DNA of 63,881 bases from Crocinitomicaceae bacterium (GTDB lineage: Bacteria; Bacteroidota; Bacteroidia; Flavobacteriales_D; Crocinitomicaceae), in the NCBI GenBank assembly GCA_014762645.1, contig JABURP010000025.1:1-63881 (forward strand), given 5' to 3'. Shown in pieces: positions 7,146-16,086 of the stretch. The stretch's first letter is position 1, and each line of letters begins with the position of its first letter. A model generated the notes under the pieces. That model saw nothing but the letters and a program-made list of their open reading frames with translations, searched no databases and was not told where the DNA came from. The position numbers and the translations under genes are program-made.

Positions 7146-8113
7146 CAGTAGCCCAACTTTTGACGTACGCGTTGAAGCACATCATCTGCAACTGCTTTAG
7201 CCTTGGCGGCACCCTCTTCCAGCACAGCGTCCAACTCGTTTTTGTTTTCCATATAGTACTGGTATTTTTCGCGTTCTTCTTTGAAGTTTTCCAGTATTAA
7301 ATCAAGAATAGCTTTCTTGGTATGACCATAACCCCAGCCGCCTGCTTCGTAATTTTTACGCATTTCACTCACTTGTTCCTCATTGGCAAGCAGGGCGTAA
7401 ATGGCATAAGCATTACAGGTGTCCGGATCTTTCGGAGCTTCTAATTCCAAACTATCCGTTACAATGCTGTTTATCTGTTTTTTGAGTTTTTTCTCCGGTA
7501 AAAATATATCAATGAAGTTGCCTTTTGATTTGGACATTTTTGTTCCGTCTGTTCCAGGCACCAGCATGGTATCCTTTTTCAATTTAACTTCAGGTACCAC
7601 AAACATTTCCCCCATTTCAGAGTTCATTTTATTCGCAACTTTTCGCGTAATCTCCAGGTGTTGTTCCTGGTCTTTTCCAACAGGAACAAAATCTGCGTCG
7701 TATAGTAAAATGTCTGCAGCCATCAACATGGGATAGGTGAACAAACCGGCATTTACATCTTGCAACCTATCAGATTTATCCTTGAATGAATGGGCCAGCG
7801 TCAAACGTTGATAGGGGAAAAAACACGACAAGTACCAGGTTAACTCAGTTGTTTCAGGCCGGTCACTTTGTCGGTAAAAAGTGGTTTTTGTAGGGTCCAG
7901 CCCACAAGCCAACCAGGTGGCAGCAACACTATATGTGTTTTCACGCATTGCTTCCGCATCTTTTATCTGGGTAAGTGAATGCAAATCTGCGATAAACAAA
8001 AAGGATTCATTTTGACCGTCTTCTGCCATTTCTATTGCAGGCTTAATTGCGCCCAAAATATTTCCCAAATGCGGGACGCCTGTACTTTGTATACCTGTGA
8101 GAATTCGTGCCAT
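7145..8113 (-). CDS. trpS: Tryptophanyl-tRNA synthetase
   Basis: 322 residues, the normal length for bacterial TrpS, a class I enzyme that charges tRNA-Trp. The HIGH-equivalent PHLGN is near residue 14, the TrpRS stretch FLFIADLHSLT near 39, MLMAADILLYDADFVPVGKDQEQHLE near 128, and the KMSKS loop KMSKSKGN near 192. It starts with MARILTGIQ. It heads a minus-strand unit with the YkgJ-like gene. Confidence 0.97.
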   Translation of the reverse strand: MARILTGIQSTGVPHLGNILGAIKPAIEMAEDGQNESFLFIADLHSLTQIKDAEAMRENTYSVAATWLACGLDPTKTTFYRQSDRPETTELTWYLSCFFPYQRLTLAHSFKDKSDRLQDVNAGLFTYPMLMAADILLYDADFVPVGKDQEQHLEITRKVANKMNSEMGEMFVVPEVKLKKDTMLVPGTDGTKMSKSKGNFIDIFLPEKKLKKQINSIVTDSLELEAPKDPDTCNAYAIYALLANEEQVSEMRKNYEAGGWGYGHTKKAILDLILENFKEEREKYQYYMENKNELDAVLEEGAAKAKAVADDVLQRVRQKLGY

Positions 8114-8144
8114 TCCATTTTACGTTTGAGCGGATAAAATTAGT

Positions 8145-8152
8145 CAAATTTA
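8145..8152 (-). promoter_or_regulatory. Putative -7 box of the trpS promoter
   Basis: TAAATTTG on the minus strand matches the Bacteroidota TAnnTTTG element and lies 32 bp upstream of the trpS ATG. No clear TTTG -33 element was found. The rest of 8114-8334 between divergent trpS and plsC shows nothing coding. Confidence 0.4.
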
Positions 8153-8334
8153 AGAATGATGATGCCTGTAAACAGAAAAGCAGAAACATGCCTTTACTTT
8201 TTTGGTGCTTTTTGTGGGAGCAATAAACAAGAAGAAATGTGACCGGGCTTATTCAGACGGTAAACTACAGTAATACTATCTCATCCACATTAAATACTTC
8301 ATCCTCCCAAAGAATAATTAATTTTAAACACCAA

Positions 8335-9102
8335 ATGAAGTACCTGTTATTACCATTTATCATTGTCTACCGCATCTATTTTGCCGTGGTATTTTTTACG
8401 GTACTGACCATCATGTACCCCATATTTTGGGTCTTACTACTCAACGATAAGCATTTTGAAAAAGTATTTCGACTTAAGGTATTCACCTCACGGGTAATCC
8501 TATTGTTGGATTTTATGTTCCTGAAAAAAATCCGGGTACCGGAAAATTTGCCAAATGGGCCTTACGTCATTTGCTCCAACCACTGCTCTTATCTTGATAT
8601 CATTCAAATGTATCCCATACTGCCGCATACCAAATTCATGTTTATAGGCAAAGCAGAATTGTTGCGGTGGCCCGTGCTCAACATCTTCTTTAAAAAGGTA
8701 GATATTGCCGTTAACCGGGAAAAAAGACACTCCGCTATGCGTTCTATCTTCCGTGCTAAAAAAGAAATTCAAAACGGTTGGTCAATTGTCATTTTTCCGG
8801 AAGGGGGCATCCCGCCAAACAATCCAAAACTCAACCCCTTTAAATCAGGGGCATTTAAAATGGCAATTGAAGAGCAAGTCCCTATTTTACCCATTACTTT
8901 AATTGATACCTGGCGGTTGTTTGAAACAAATCCTCCATTAACAGGCATGGCACATCCGGGCATTTCACGGGTGGTTATTCATGATCCTATACCAACAACA
9001 GGTCTCACAAAGAAAGATTTAGTAAATTTGCGTCAGCAGACCTTTGATGTTATAAACGAGCCGTTGATGCACTACAACAAAAAGGCCATAGAAAAATTAT
9101 AA
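8335..9102 (+). CDS. 1-acyl-sn-glycerol-3-phosphate acyltransferase (PlsC family)
   Basis: 255 residues from ATG 8335 (MKYLLLPFIIVYRIYF); an upstream GTG at 8239 adds 32 residues unlike the family. The N-terminal membrane segment covers about residues 5-35. The acyltransferase motif NHCSYLD (H-x4-D) is near residue 80, and FPEGG, which binds the glycerol phosphate, is near 155. It would make phosphatidic acid at the inner membrane. gatC follows after one base, so the two share a transcript. Confidence 0.9.
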   Translation: MKYLLLPFIIVYRIYFAVVFFTVLTIMYPIFWVLLLNDKHFEKVFRLKVFTSRVILLLDFMFLKKIRVPENLPNGPYVICSNHCSYLDIIQMYPILPHTKFMFIGKAELLRWPVLNIFFKKVDIAVNREKRHSAMRSIFRAKKEIQNGWSIVIFPEGGIPPNNPKLNPFKSGAFKMAIEEQVPILPITLIDTWRLFETNPPLTGMAHPGISRVVIHDPIPTTGLTKKDLVNLRQQTFDVINEPLMHYNKKAIEKL

Positions 9103-9103
9103 A

Positions 9104-9394
9104 ATGAAGATTTCAGACGAGTTGGTAGATCATATTGCAAACCTTGCACGCCTTGAGTTTCAGGGAGAGCGCAAAGAAGCTATAAAAGCAGACCTGTCTA
9201 AAATTATTGGTTTTGTTGATCAGCTCAATCTGGTAGATACCGAAGGTGTCGAGCCACTCATCTTCATGACAGATTCTATCAATGTACTTAGAGAAGACGA
9301 AGCAAAAGTCACAGTGACTCAAGAAGAAGCCTTAAAAAATGCCCCAAATAAAGATTCTGATTATTTCAAGATTGCTAAGGTTTTAAAGAAATAA
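9104..9394 (+). CDS. gatC: Asp-tRNA(Asn)/Glu-tRNA(Gln) amidotransferase subunit C
   Basis: 96 residues, standard for GatC. It opens with the typical MKISDELVDHIANLARLEF helix and contains the conserved region around DTEGVEPLIFMTDSINVLREDE. GatC stabilises the GatAB amidotransferase that converts misacylated Asp-tRNA-Asn and Glu-tRNA-Gln. gatA and gatB are not in this window. It starts one base after the plsC-type gene. Confidence 0.93.
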   Translation: MKISDELVDHIANLARLEFQGERKEAIKADLSKIIGFVDQLNLVDTEGVEPLIFMTDSINVLREDEAKVTVTQEEALKNAPNKDSDYFKIAKVLKK

Positions 9395-9451
9395 TAGTCC
9401 GTTATTCTCTTTTTATTCTTAACTTATTAGTTCCTAAAAGAAACTCAATTT

Positions 9452-11290
9452 ATGCTGAGAAGGCCTGTACTTTTCCTTATTTTTTATTGCTCATATTATA
9501 CCATATCACAAACTGATTTTAAAGTAGACTCTTCTAAGATTGCCAAGAATTTTCAATCAATTTTATTGGGAAAAGCAACTTTTGACAGTGTAATTAGTGT
9601 AAACCAAAAATTGGCTGATGTTCCTGAACTAAAGGATGTCTATGCCTATCATCTATGCAAATTTTATTTTGCTTCTGGCCAACCTGATAGCACTATTAGT
9701 TATGCTAAAGATGCTTTGAAAAAGGTTGATATTTTCGAGAAAGCAAAGTATTATAATATCATGGGATCAGCTTATAGTGTTAAAGGAGAATATGACGTGG
9801 CCATTCAAGAAATGTTGAAGGCTAAATCTATTTATGAGCAATCAGGAAATTTATACAAAGCAGCCATTATTGAAAACAATTTGGCAAATGTATTTTTCAG
9901 TCTTAAGGAGTATGCGTCATCATATAAATATGCCAAGTCTTCGTTTACGATCTTAAAAAATCAAGGCGACACGGTTTATTTTTCATCAGTTGCATCTGTT
10001 CTGGCTGTATCGGCAGTAAAACTTGACAGTTTAGAGCAAGGGGAGGAATTAACTGAAGTGGCTCTTTCATCTGCTTTAAGATATAATAATCTGGTTGGAC
10101 AAATTATTGCGTATTATGCCAAAGGAGAACTCTTACAAAAGAAAGACAGCATCAATAAGGCTATTGAGGCATACCTTCAGTCGTCAAATATTAGCAAACA
10201 ATATCGTCAAAATCACTATGTATTGCTGAATGATATTGCTTTACTTCATGCGTACTCAGAAAACGAAAATTATGATCTGGCAATAGAGAGAGGTGAAGAT
10301 GCTTTGAGGTATAGTTTAGAACAAAAAAACAATAATACACTTTACTCCATTCATAAACAATTGGGTTATGCCTATGCAGGTCAACAAAAATATCAGAAGG
10401 CATTTAATCATTTGGCCAAAGCAAATGATTTGTATGTTGAGTACGCCGGCGTTGAAAGTAGAGAAATTATTAATGAATTGCTAGTAGAATATGAAACTGA
10501 AAAAAAAGAAAGAGCATTAGCGGAACAAGAACTTAAAACCCTAAGAAGCGAGCAAAAACTCGCCAATAGGAATTGGTGGATTCTTTTGTTGTCAACAGGA
10601 ATTATAGTTTTGTTGATCATTTTCCTCTTTGTTCGAAGATTGACCGAACAAAGGGTGCAGCGATTAAAACTGGTACAAGAACACCAATTGATAAAAGCCG
10701 CAATTCTAGGTGAAGAAAATGAAAGAGAAAGAATTGCGGGTGAGTTACATGATGGAGTTGCTTCAGCAATTACCGCGAGTAAAATTCAATTAGAACTTTT
10801 GGCTAATGAAAAGGGTCAGCCACTTGATGACCTTATTCAACAGTTGTCAAAAACTCATGCTGATGTTCGCAGAATCTCACATAATTTGATGCCTATTGAT
10901 CTAATTCATAAATCTTTGGTAAATACCCTGGAAGATTATTGTAAAAGTGTTAGTTCAGAAAAGTTGAAAATCCATTTTAATTCAAACCAGAAGGACACAG
11001 ACTTCAGTGAAGCCGTCTCCAAACTATTGTTTAGAATGGTTCAGGAGTTAATTAATAATGTACAAAAACATGCTGATGCAAGTAATTGCTTTGTTCAGCT
11101 TTATGATAAAAAACAAAATATTTTATTGACTGTTGAAGATGATGGAAAAGGATTTTTAGTGAAAGATGAAAATTTAGGCATAGGCATGAACAATATGAAG
11201 AAAAAATTAATCCAGATAAATGGTGAAATGGATGTGGAAAGTGATATTGGAAAAGGCACGCTTGTATCTATCAGACTTAAGTTGATATAA
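9452..11290 (+). CDS. TPR sensor histidine kinase, NarX/DegS type
   Basis: 612 residues. A signal peptide or membrane start (MLRRPVLFLIFYC) leads a sensor region of about 330 residues built of TPR-like helices, including AKYYNIMGSAYSVKGEYDVA. A coiled stretch, one membrane helix near 375-395 and a HisKA_3 domain follow, with the phosphoacceptor His in RIAGELHDGVAS near residue 431. The HATPase domain has QELINNVQKH, DDGKGF and GIGMNNM. It should phosphorylate the regulator encoded next, whose ATG overlaps this TAA by one base. Periplasmic TPR sensors of this kind are common in Bacteroidota; the stimulus is unknown. Confidence 0.92.
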   Translation: MLRRPVLFLIFYCSYYTISQTDFKVDSSKIAKNFQSILLGKATFDSVISVNQKLADVPELKDVYAYHLCKFYFASGQPDSTISYAKDALKKVDIFEKAKYYNIMGSAYSVKGEYDVAIQEMLKAKSIYEQSGNLYKAAIIENNLANVFFSLKEYASSYKYAKSSFTILKNQGDTVYFSSVASVLAVSAVKLDSLEQGEELTEVALSSALRYNNLVGQIIAYYAKGELLQKKDSINKAIEAYLQSSNISKQYRQNHYVLLNDIALLHAYSENENYDLAIERGEDALRYSLEQKNNNTLYSIHKQLGYAYAGQQKYQKAFNHLAKANDLYVEYAGVESREIINELLVEYETEKKERALAEQELKTLRSEQKLANRNWWILLLSTGIIVLLIIFLFVRRLTEQRVQRLKLVQEHQLIKAAILGEENERERIAGELHDGVASAITASKIQLELLANEKGQPLDDLIQQLSKTHADVRRISHNLMPIDLIHKSLVNTLEDYCKSVSSEKLKIHFNSNQKDTDFSEAVSKLLFRMVQELINNVQKHADASNCFVQLYDKKQNILLTVEDDGKGFLVKDENLGIGMNNMKKKLIQINGEMDVESDIGKGTLVSIRLKLI

Positions 11291-11901
11291 TGAAAATTTT
11301 AATTGCAGATGATCATGATTTAATAGTGGATGCTTTGAAATCTGCTATTTCTCAAAAGTATAAAGGTGGCACAATTAAGTCGGCCAAAAATAAAAGTGAA
11401 CTTGATTTTTTATTGAACCAGGGAGAATTTGATTTACTGATTTTAGATATAAAATTCGGACAAGATAATGCCCAAAATTTTATAAAACAGATTAAAAAGT
11501 CTCATCCCAAACTTAAAACTATGATGTTGTCAAGTCTGGATGACAAGTATACCATACAGTTTTTTTTAAATGCTGGCGTGGAAGGGTATATTATTAAATC
11601 TGATAGTATAGTTGATATTTTAAACGGTGTGGGAAAAATATTATCGGGAGAAACATACTACAGTGAGTTAGTAGAAAATAAATTAGAACAAGAAGAGAAC
11701 AATATTGTACTTACACCTAGAGAAAAGGAAGTTTTAGGTGTGATCCTAGAAGAAAAGTCTACAAAGGAAATTGCGGAGCAATTACATATTTCTGAAAAAA
11801 CGGTAGAAATGCACAGAAGTAATTTATTTCTAAAATTAGAGGTGAAAAATTTGGCAGGCTTAGTCAAAAAGTCAATTCTATTAAATTTATTGGAAGATTA
11901 A
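11290..11901 (+). CDS. NarL/LuxR-type response regulator
   Basis: 203 residues. The receiver domain has acidic D7/D8, the phosphoacceptor D53 in LILDIKFG and the conserved Lys in GYIIKSD. The C-terminal LuxR helix-turn-helix (LTPREKEVLGVILEEKSTKEIAEQL and ISEKTVEMHRSNL) binds DNA. It overlaps the kinase by one base and is its cognate partner. The beta-helix lipoprotein gene 166 bp downstream is a possible target, by position only. Confidence 0.94.
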   Translation: MKILIADDHDLIVDALKSAISQKYKGGTIKSAKNKSELDFLLNQGEFDLLILDIKFGQDNAQNFIKQIKKSHPKLKTMMLSSLDDKYTIQFFLNAGVEGYIIKSDSIVDILNGVGKILSGETYYSELVENKLEQEENNIVLTPREKEVLGVILEEKSTKEIAEQLHISEKTVEMHRSNLFLKLEVKNLAGLVKKSILLNLLED

Positions 11902-12067
11902 ATCCAATAGGAACAAGTACGTTTAATTTAAGCAGATCCCTATATCAAATGAGAGGGAGAATGAAATTGATGTATAATGTTTCCTCATTTCTAAATACAG
12001 GGAATACCCTATAAAGTCTTGCCCATCTTTATCAGACCTTTGTTCTGAACTTAAATTGCAGGAACAA

Positions 12068-13294
12068 ATGAAAAAAACTTTGATATTAATTGCAGCAACC
12101 ACTTTAGTGTTGACTGCTTGTAAGAAGAAAGGGTGTATGGACCCTTTAGCTACTAACTATTCAACAGAAGCCGAAAAAGATGATGGTTCATGTGTTTATG
12201 ATGGTAATGTAGTAAATGGTGAAATTACTGAAGATATAACGACAAATACAATTATTGGATCAGGAGTTACAAAAGTGTGTGGAACGATTGACGTTACAGC
12301 TGAGTTGCAAATTTCAGCTGGTGCAATAATCGAAATGTGCTCAGGTGCATCATTTAATGTTCAATCTTCAGGATCAATTTCGGCAATCGGAACTGCCTCT
12401 GAACCTATTATTATAAAAGGTGAAACCGCATCTGCTGGGTTTTGGAATGGAATAGCAATTCGCTCAAACAATCCTCTAAATAAATTAGACTATGTTACGG
12501 TTAAAGATGCCGGGGCTTATTGGGGATATGAATATGCTAATGTTTTTGTAGACGGAAGTGCCAAGCTCGACATTCAAAATAGTACAATCGATAACAGTGA
12601 CCAAATTGGTTTGTTCGTGAGTGTGGCATCAACACTTACTGGTTTCAGTAACAATACATTTTCAAATAGTCAAACTGGTTTGATGATTGGGCCAGATAAT
12701 ATTGACATGCTTGATATAAATTCAGATTATCTTACTGGAAACAGCAATAACTTTATTCACGTTATGGCTGGGACTATTAGTACAAATACATCATGGAGTA
12801 AATTGTCAGCTCCTATTTTGTTACATGGCTTAGATATTGACGCTGGATTAACTTTAAGTCCTGGATTAGAAATTTGGGTTGAAGCAAATGATTTGTTTAA
12901 TGTCAACTCGACAGGTTATTTAAGCGCCATTGGAACAGCTTCTGAAAACATCATCATTAAAGGCAGATATGCGAGTGCTGGTTATTGGGGAGGTATTAAA
13001 GTTGCTTCTAATAATCCTAACAACGTATTTAATTACGTATCAATTTCTGACGGGGGATCATATTGGGGGAATGATTATTCCAATATTCAAATCACCGGTA
13101 GTTTGGAAATCGATAACTGTTCTGTAAGTAATGGAAATAGCTGGGGAATGTATGTTAATACTTCTACCACAATTACGAGTGGAGGAGGAGTAACAACAAG
13201 TGCCGCTACTGTCGAAAGCAATAACACATTTAGTTCAAATGGTAATGGAGCAGATGCCAGTTGTACAGGAGGTTGTGGTGTGTTTTTTGAATAA
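12068..13294 (+). CDS. Lipoprotein with right-handed beta-helix repeats
   Basis: 408 residues from ATG 12068 (a TTG at 12056 is the only earlier start). Signal and lipobox: MKKTLILIAATTLVLTAC. It is followed by the GCMDPLATNYSTEAEKDDGSC module, a Cys-bounded motif common in marine Bacteroidota surface proteins. The rest is built of beta-helix-like rungs. Two segments are clearly duplicated: SAIGTASEPIIIKG with SAGFWNGI and SNNP near residues 97-130, and SAIGTASENIIIKG with SAGYWGGI and SNNP near 288-320. A surface-exposed or carbohydrate-related role is plausible but not shown. A terminator follows at 13315. Confidence 0.82.
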   Translation: MKKTLILIAATTLVLTACKKKGCMDPLATNYSTEAEKDDGSCVYDGNVVNGEITEDITTNTIIGSGVTKVCGTIDVTAELQISAGAIIEMCSGASFNVQSSGSISAIGTASEPIIIKGETASAGFWNGIAIRSNNPLNKLDYVTVKDAGAYWGYEYANVFVDGSAKLDIQNSTIDNSDQIGLFVSVASTLTGFSNNTFSNSQTGLMIGPDNIDMLDINSDYLTGNSNNFIHVMAGTISTNTSWSKLSAPILLHGLDIDAGLTLSPGLEIWVEANDLFNVNSTGYLSAIGTASENIIIKGRYASAGYWGGIKVASNNPNNVFNYVSISDGGSYWGNDYSNIQITGSLEIDNCSVSNGNSWGMYVNTSTTITSGGGVTTSAATVESNNTFSSNGNGADASCTGGCGVFFE

Positions 13295-13314
13295 ACATAA
13301 ATTACTTTAAAGTT

Positions 13315-13345
13315 AAAACCGGTGCTAGTAAGTATCGGTTTTTTT
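13315..13345 (+). terminator. Terminator of the beta-helix lipoprotein gene
   Basis: AAAACCG (13315-13321) pairs with CGGTTTT (13336-13342) across a 14-nt loop, followed by more T, 21 bp after the stop. Confidence 0.75.
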
Positions 13346-13429
13346 GTTTCAAGCAATGAGGTCCATTTAAATATGGGCCTCATTTTTTAAAAAGGATTCA
13401 ACTTATAATTCCTTGTTTGAAGGTACTCT

Positions 13430-13582
13430 GGTTAAACCCAATTCCGATAGCTATCGGGACCACGAGTCAATTAGTCGCGTATGATCAAACTGAATTAGAC
13501 ATAAAAAGAAACCGGGACCTTCCTCGTTTGGAAGTATCCCGGTTAAACCCAAAATCCACGAATCAATTAGTCTAATTCAGTT
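13430..13582. repeat. Structured intergenic element: direct repeat, nested hairpins, palindrome
   Basis: The gene-free stretch 13295-13666 contains several ordered elements. A direct repeat starts GGTTAAACCCAA and ends CAATTAGTC at 13430-13476 and 13541-13572; copy 1 carries an extra segment with the 14-bp palindrome CCGATAGCTATCGG (13444-13457). A 13-bp inverted repeat, AACTGAATTAGAC (13488-13500) and GTCTAATTCAGTT (13570-13582), encloses an inner hairpin AACCGGGA...TCCCGGTT (about 13510-13543) with a second stem TTCC/GGAA inside. No ORF is present. It could be a non-coding RNA, a MITE-like remnant or a dispersed repeat. Confidence 0.65.
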
Positions 13583-13666
13583 AAGGAAATTGCATATCTC
13601 GTGCCAACTCGCGCCAGTTCTCGCTTTTTAAGAAATATTTAACATTTTTATCTATCTTGCAAATAC

Positions 13667-14587
13667 ATGAAAAAGTTATTCATTGCCCTGATTTTATTGG
13701 CTTTATCACCCGCTTATGGCCAAAAGTGGGTAGATCTTGGCAATGCCTATTGGAGGGTGTCTCCTTTCAATAAAATTGACGGGTTTTCTGAAAAACGCAC
13801 CATGAATATGTTTGTCGGAGATGCAAAAGCACCCATTGTACTCGGTGAAAAAAACATTCTGATTATAGGCATTGAATACCAGTACACGAGTATAACGTCC
13901 AAATCCATATTTTTTCCTGATTACCGTTTTTCTTCTTCCATGCTTCAATTGGGTCTGGAGCATAAATGGAACGAGCGTTCAAAAATGCTCTTCATGTTTG
14001 TTTCGCGGTTTAATACAGATTATCAGTATATAGGCTATCAAAGTTTTCAGTGGGGTGGGCTCGCCTTTGGTACCACCTCCAGAAGTGAAAATTTTGATTG
14101 GAAATATGGTTTGTATTATAATGGCGAACTATTTGGGCCAATGGTTGTACCATTATTTGGGTTTAACTGGAAAATAAACGAAAAATGGCGCTTTAAAATG
14201 GTTATTCCATTAAATCTTGAATTGAGTTACAAACCAAATAACTGGTTGAGAACTGGCGCGAGATTTGATGGTATAAATGCGTCTTATACCTACCAAACTT
14301 TACCTGGTGATGTCACCACAAATGGTTATATTGATAAGGCAGATAACAATGCCTGGGCTTTTTGTGAGTTCCATTTGGGTAAAAATGTATGGTTCCACGT
14401 TAAAGCCGGACATTCCATACTAAGAAAGTACAGGTATTTTAGTGATGGAGACAAAATGAATTTGAAATTAGGACCAATAAATATAGGAGACAATAGAAAT
14501 TCTGATAACCCAAAGGCCGTTCCGATTTTGTTCAAAAACGGATGGTCATTTGAAAGCAGAATTATATACCGTCTCCCAATTGACTAG
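13667..14587 (+). CDS. Predicted outer-membrane beta-barrel protein, unknown function
   Basis: 306 residues with signal peptide MKKLFIALILLALSPAYG. The mature part is a run of amphipathic strands rich in aromatic residues, with repeated turns (IIGIEYQYTS, LQLGLEHKWN, MLFMFVSRFN, FFGFNWKINEKW-like). It ends in a strand with Tyr and a C-terminal IIYRLPID. It resembles the small Bacteroidota barrel families of unknown function (DUF6268-like is my guess, low certainty). The next gene begins 1 bp after its stop and is probably cotranscribed. Confidence 0.72.
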   Translation: MKKLFIALILLALSPAYGQKWVDLGNAYWRVSPFNKIDGFSEKRTMNMFVGDAKAPIVLGEKNILIIGIEYQYTSITSKSIFFPDYRFSSSMLQLGLEHKWNERSKMLFMFVSRFNTDYQYIGYQSFQWGGLAFGTTSRSENFDWKYGLYYNGELFGPMVVPLFGFNWKINEKWRFKMVIPLNLELSYKPNNWLRTGARFDGINASYTYQTLPGDVTTNGYIDKADNNAWAFCEFHLGKNVWFHVKAGHSILRKYRYFSDGDKMNLKLGPINIGDNRNSDNPKAVPILFKNGWSFESRIIYRLPID

Positions 14588-14588
14588 A

Positions 14589-15410
14589 ATGAATATAAGA
14601 AGGGCACTAAATAGTATTTTATTGTTGACATTACCATTCGGTTCGTTTGCACAACCTAATCTGCAGGTGTCGTACACAACCGGCACCGATAAAGTAGGTA
14701 ACGTACAGGTAAAAGTAAAGTCAAAAGGCACGGTGAATATTAACGGTTCTTATTGTTCACAGAGTCAACCGTACCACATAGGTGGAAATAAAGTAGGAGT
14801 GGGAGATGGGAGTTATATCTTTGAATTCTCTCCGGCTGTATCAAGTGTTAAATTGAATTTTAGCGCCTTATCTGATTCAGAAGGTGCTTATTCTGAAATA
14901 GTATCTATCAAGGTAAACGGAAAACAGTATCGGGTTAAGAAAGCAGGAAAAGAGAATAGTTGTGATGATCTTGCGGTAGTTTCACCGGAAGGGTACATTG
15001 CTCCATGCAAAGGCTGCCCGGGTTCAGGATGGGTGGACATGGTCATTGAGGGCCCAATTGAAACACTGGAAATTAAAGACAGTGTTGTATTTGGCTCACC
15101 TGAAGGTTCCTTGTTCTCACTCTTTATTGAAGACACAAAAAGCAAGCCCGTAGAATTAAAAAGTGTACGGGCTATTCGTGTACTTCATATTAATGGAGAT
15201 CCCGAACATGTTCGGATAATTGGAATTCCTACCAATGGCGCAGAGCTTATTGTATATGATTCGTCCGGAAATGAAATCAAAAAAATGGCACAGTCCATTA
15301 CGAACTATACACCAATAGATGTCTCAGGGTTACCAAAAGGAACCTACGTTTTTCGTATAAAATCAAGTGAATTTAACGAGACAAGAAAAGTTGTGATCAA
15401 TGGATCTTAG
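14589..15410 (+). CDS. Secreted protein with a T9SS type A-like C-terminal domain
   Basis: 273 residues from ATG 14589 (MNIRRALNSILLLTLPFGSFAQ, signal peptide); the frame is open upstream but lies inside the previous gene. A beta-rich domain with KGTVNINGSYCSQ and the Cys pair in APCKGCPG (about residues 135-145) precedes an 80-residue tail. The tail resembles a T9SS sorting domain: VYDSSGNEIKKM, then DVSGLPKGTYVFRI and TRKVVI. The usual YPNP start is not obvious, so T9SS export is likely rather than certain. Its end overlaps slyD tail to tail by 4 bp. Confidence 0.75.
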   Translation: MNIRRALNSILLLTLPFGSFAQPNLQVSYTTGTDKVGNVQVKVKSKGTVNINGSYCSQSQPYHIGGNKVGVGDGSYIFEFSPAVSSVKLNFSALSDSEGAYSEIVSIKVNGKQYRVKKAGKENSCDDLAVVSPEGYIAPCKGCPGSGWVDMVIEGPIETLEIKDSVVFGSPEGSLFSLFIEDTKSKPVELKSVRAIRVLHINGDPEHVRIIGIPTNGAELIVYDSSGNEIKKMAQSITNYTPIDVSGLPKGTYVFRIKSSEFNETRKVVINGS

Positions 15411-15889
15411 TGCTGATGACCACCTTCTCCGTGAACATGTCCGTGAGAAATTTCTTCTTCAGTTGCTGCTCTGACATCTTCAATGGTTACGTCAAAGTGA
15501 AGGGTCATATCAGCTAATGGATGATTTAAATCCAGCATAACGTCATTTCCTTCAATTTTAGCAATTACGGCAATAGCGGGTCCATGTTCAGTTTGCAGTT
15601 GTACCTGCATTCCTTCTTTCATTTCTTCATCTCCCTGAAAACCGTCTTTGGATACCATCTTCATCAAATCTTCTCTACGTGTTCCATACGCCTCTTCAGG
15701 TGGTATAACGGCATTTATATTGGCTCCGACTTCTTTGTCAGCCAGTTCTTTTTCCAATCCTGGGATTAATGCGCCAACACCATGTAAATATACCAGTGGT
15801 TGTCTTCCTTCTGAAGTATCCAGTAATTCTCCTGCGCTATTTTTTAGAGTGTAATTAAGCGTTACCACTGTGTGTTCTGCAACTTTCAT
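15407..15889 (-). CDS. slyD: SlyD-like FKBP-type peptidyl-prolyl isomerase
   Basis: 160 residues. FKBP domain with VTLNYTLKNSAGELLDTSEG, then QPLVYLHGVGALIPGLEKEL, which flanks the IF (insert-in-flap) chaperone insertion, and DLNHPLADMTLHFDVTIEDVR near residue 135. A His-rich C-terminus (HGHVHGEGGHQH) may bind metal as in SlyD. It assists prolyl isomerisation in the cytoplasm. Single gene with a normal ATG at 15889. Confidence 0.92.
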   Translation of the reverse strand: MKVAEHTVVTLNYTLKNSAGELLDTSEGRQPLVYLHGVGALIPGLEKELADKEVGANINAVIPPEEAYGTRREDLMKMVSKDGFQGDEEMKEGMQVQLQTEHGPAIAVIAKIEGNDVMLDLNHPLADMTLHFDVTIEDVRAATEEEISHGHVHGEGGHQH

Positions 15890-16027
15890 AATAAATATTT
15901 TGCAGCCTTCGTTAAGGCCAAATAATAATTTAAAAATGCGAAGTTAAGGGGAATAATTCGGATGACCACGTCAAATGCGATTTTATGTTCCGTGGAATAC
16001 ACATTTTCACATCCAATTTCTAAAAAA

Positions 16028-16060
16028 TAAAACGGGCAACTATTACAGTCGCCCGTTTAC
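16028..16060 (-). terminator. Terminator of dps
   Basis: AAACGGGC (16030-16037) and GCCCGTTT (16051-16058) form an 8-bp stem with a 13-nt loop, followed on the minus strand by TTTTATTTTTT. It lies about 30 bp after the dps stop. Confidence 0.85.
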
Positions 16061-16086
16061 TATTTAAATAAGTAATTAACCTGAGT

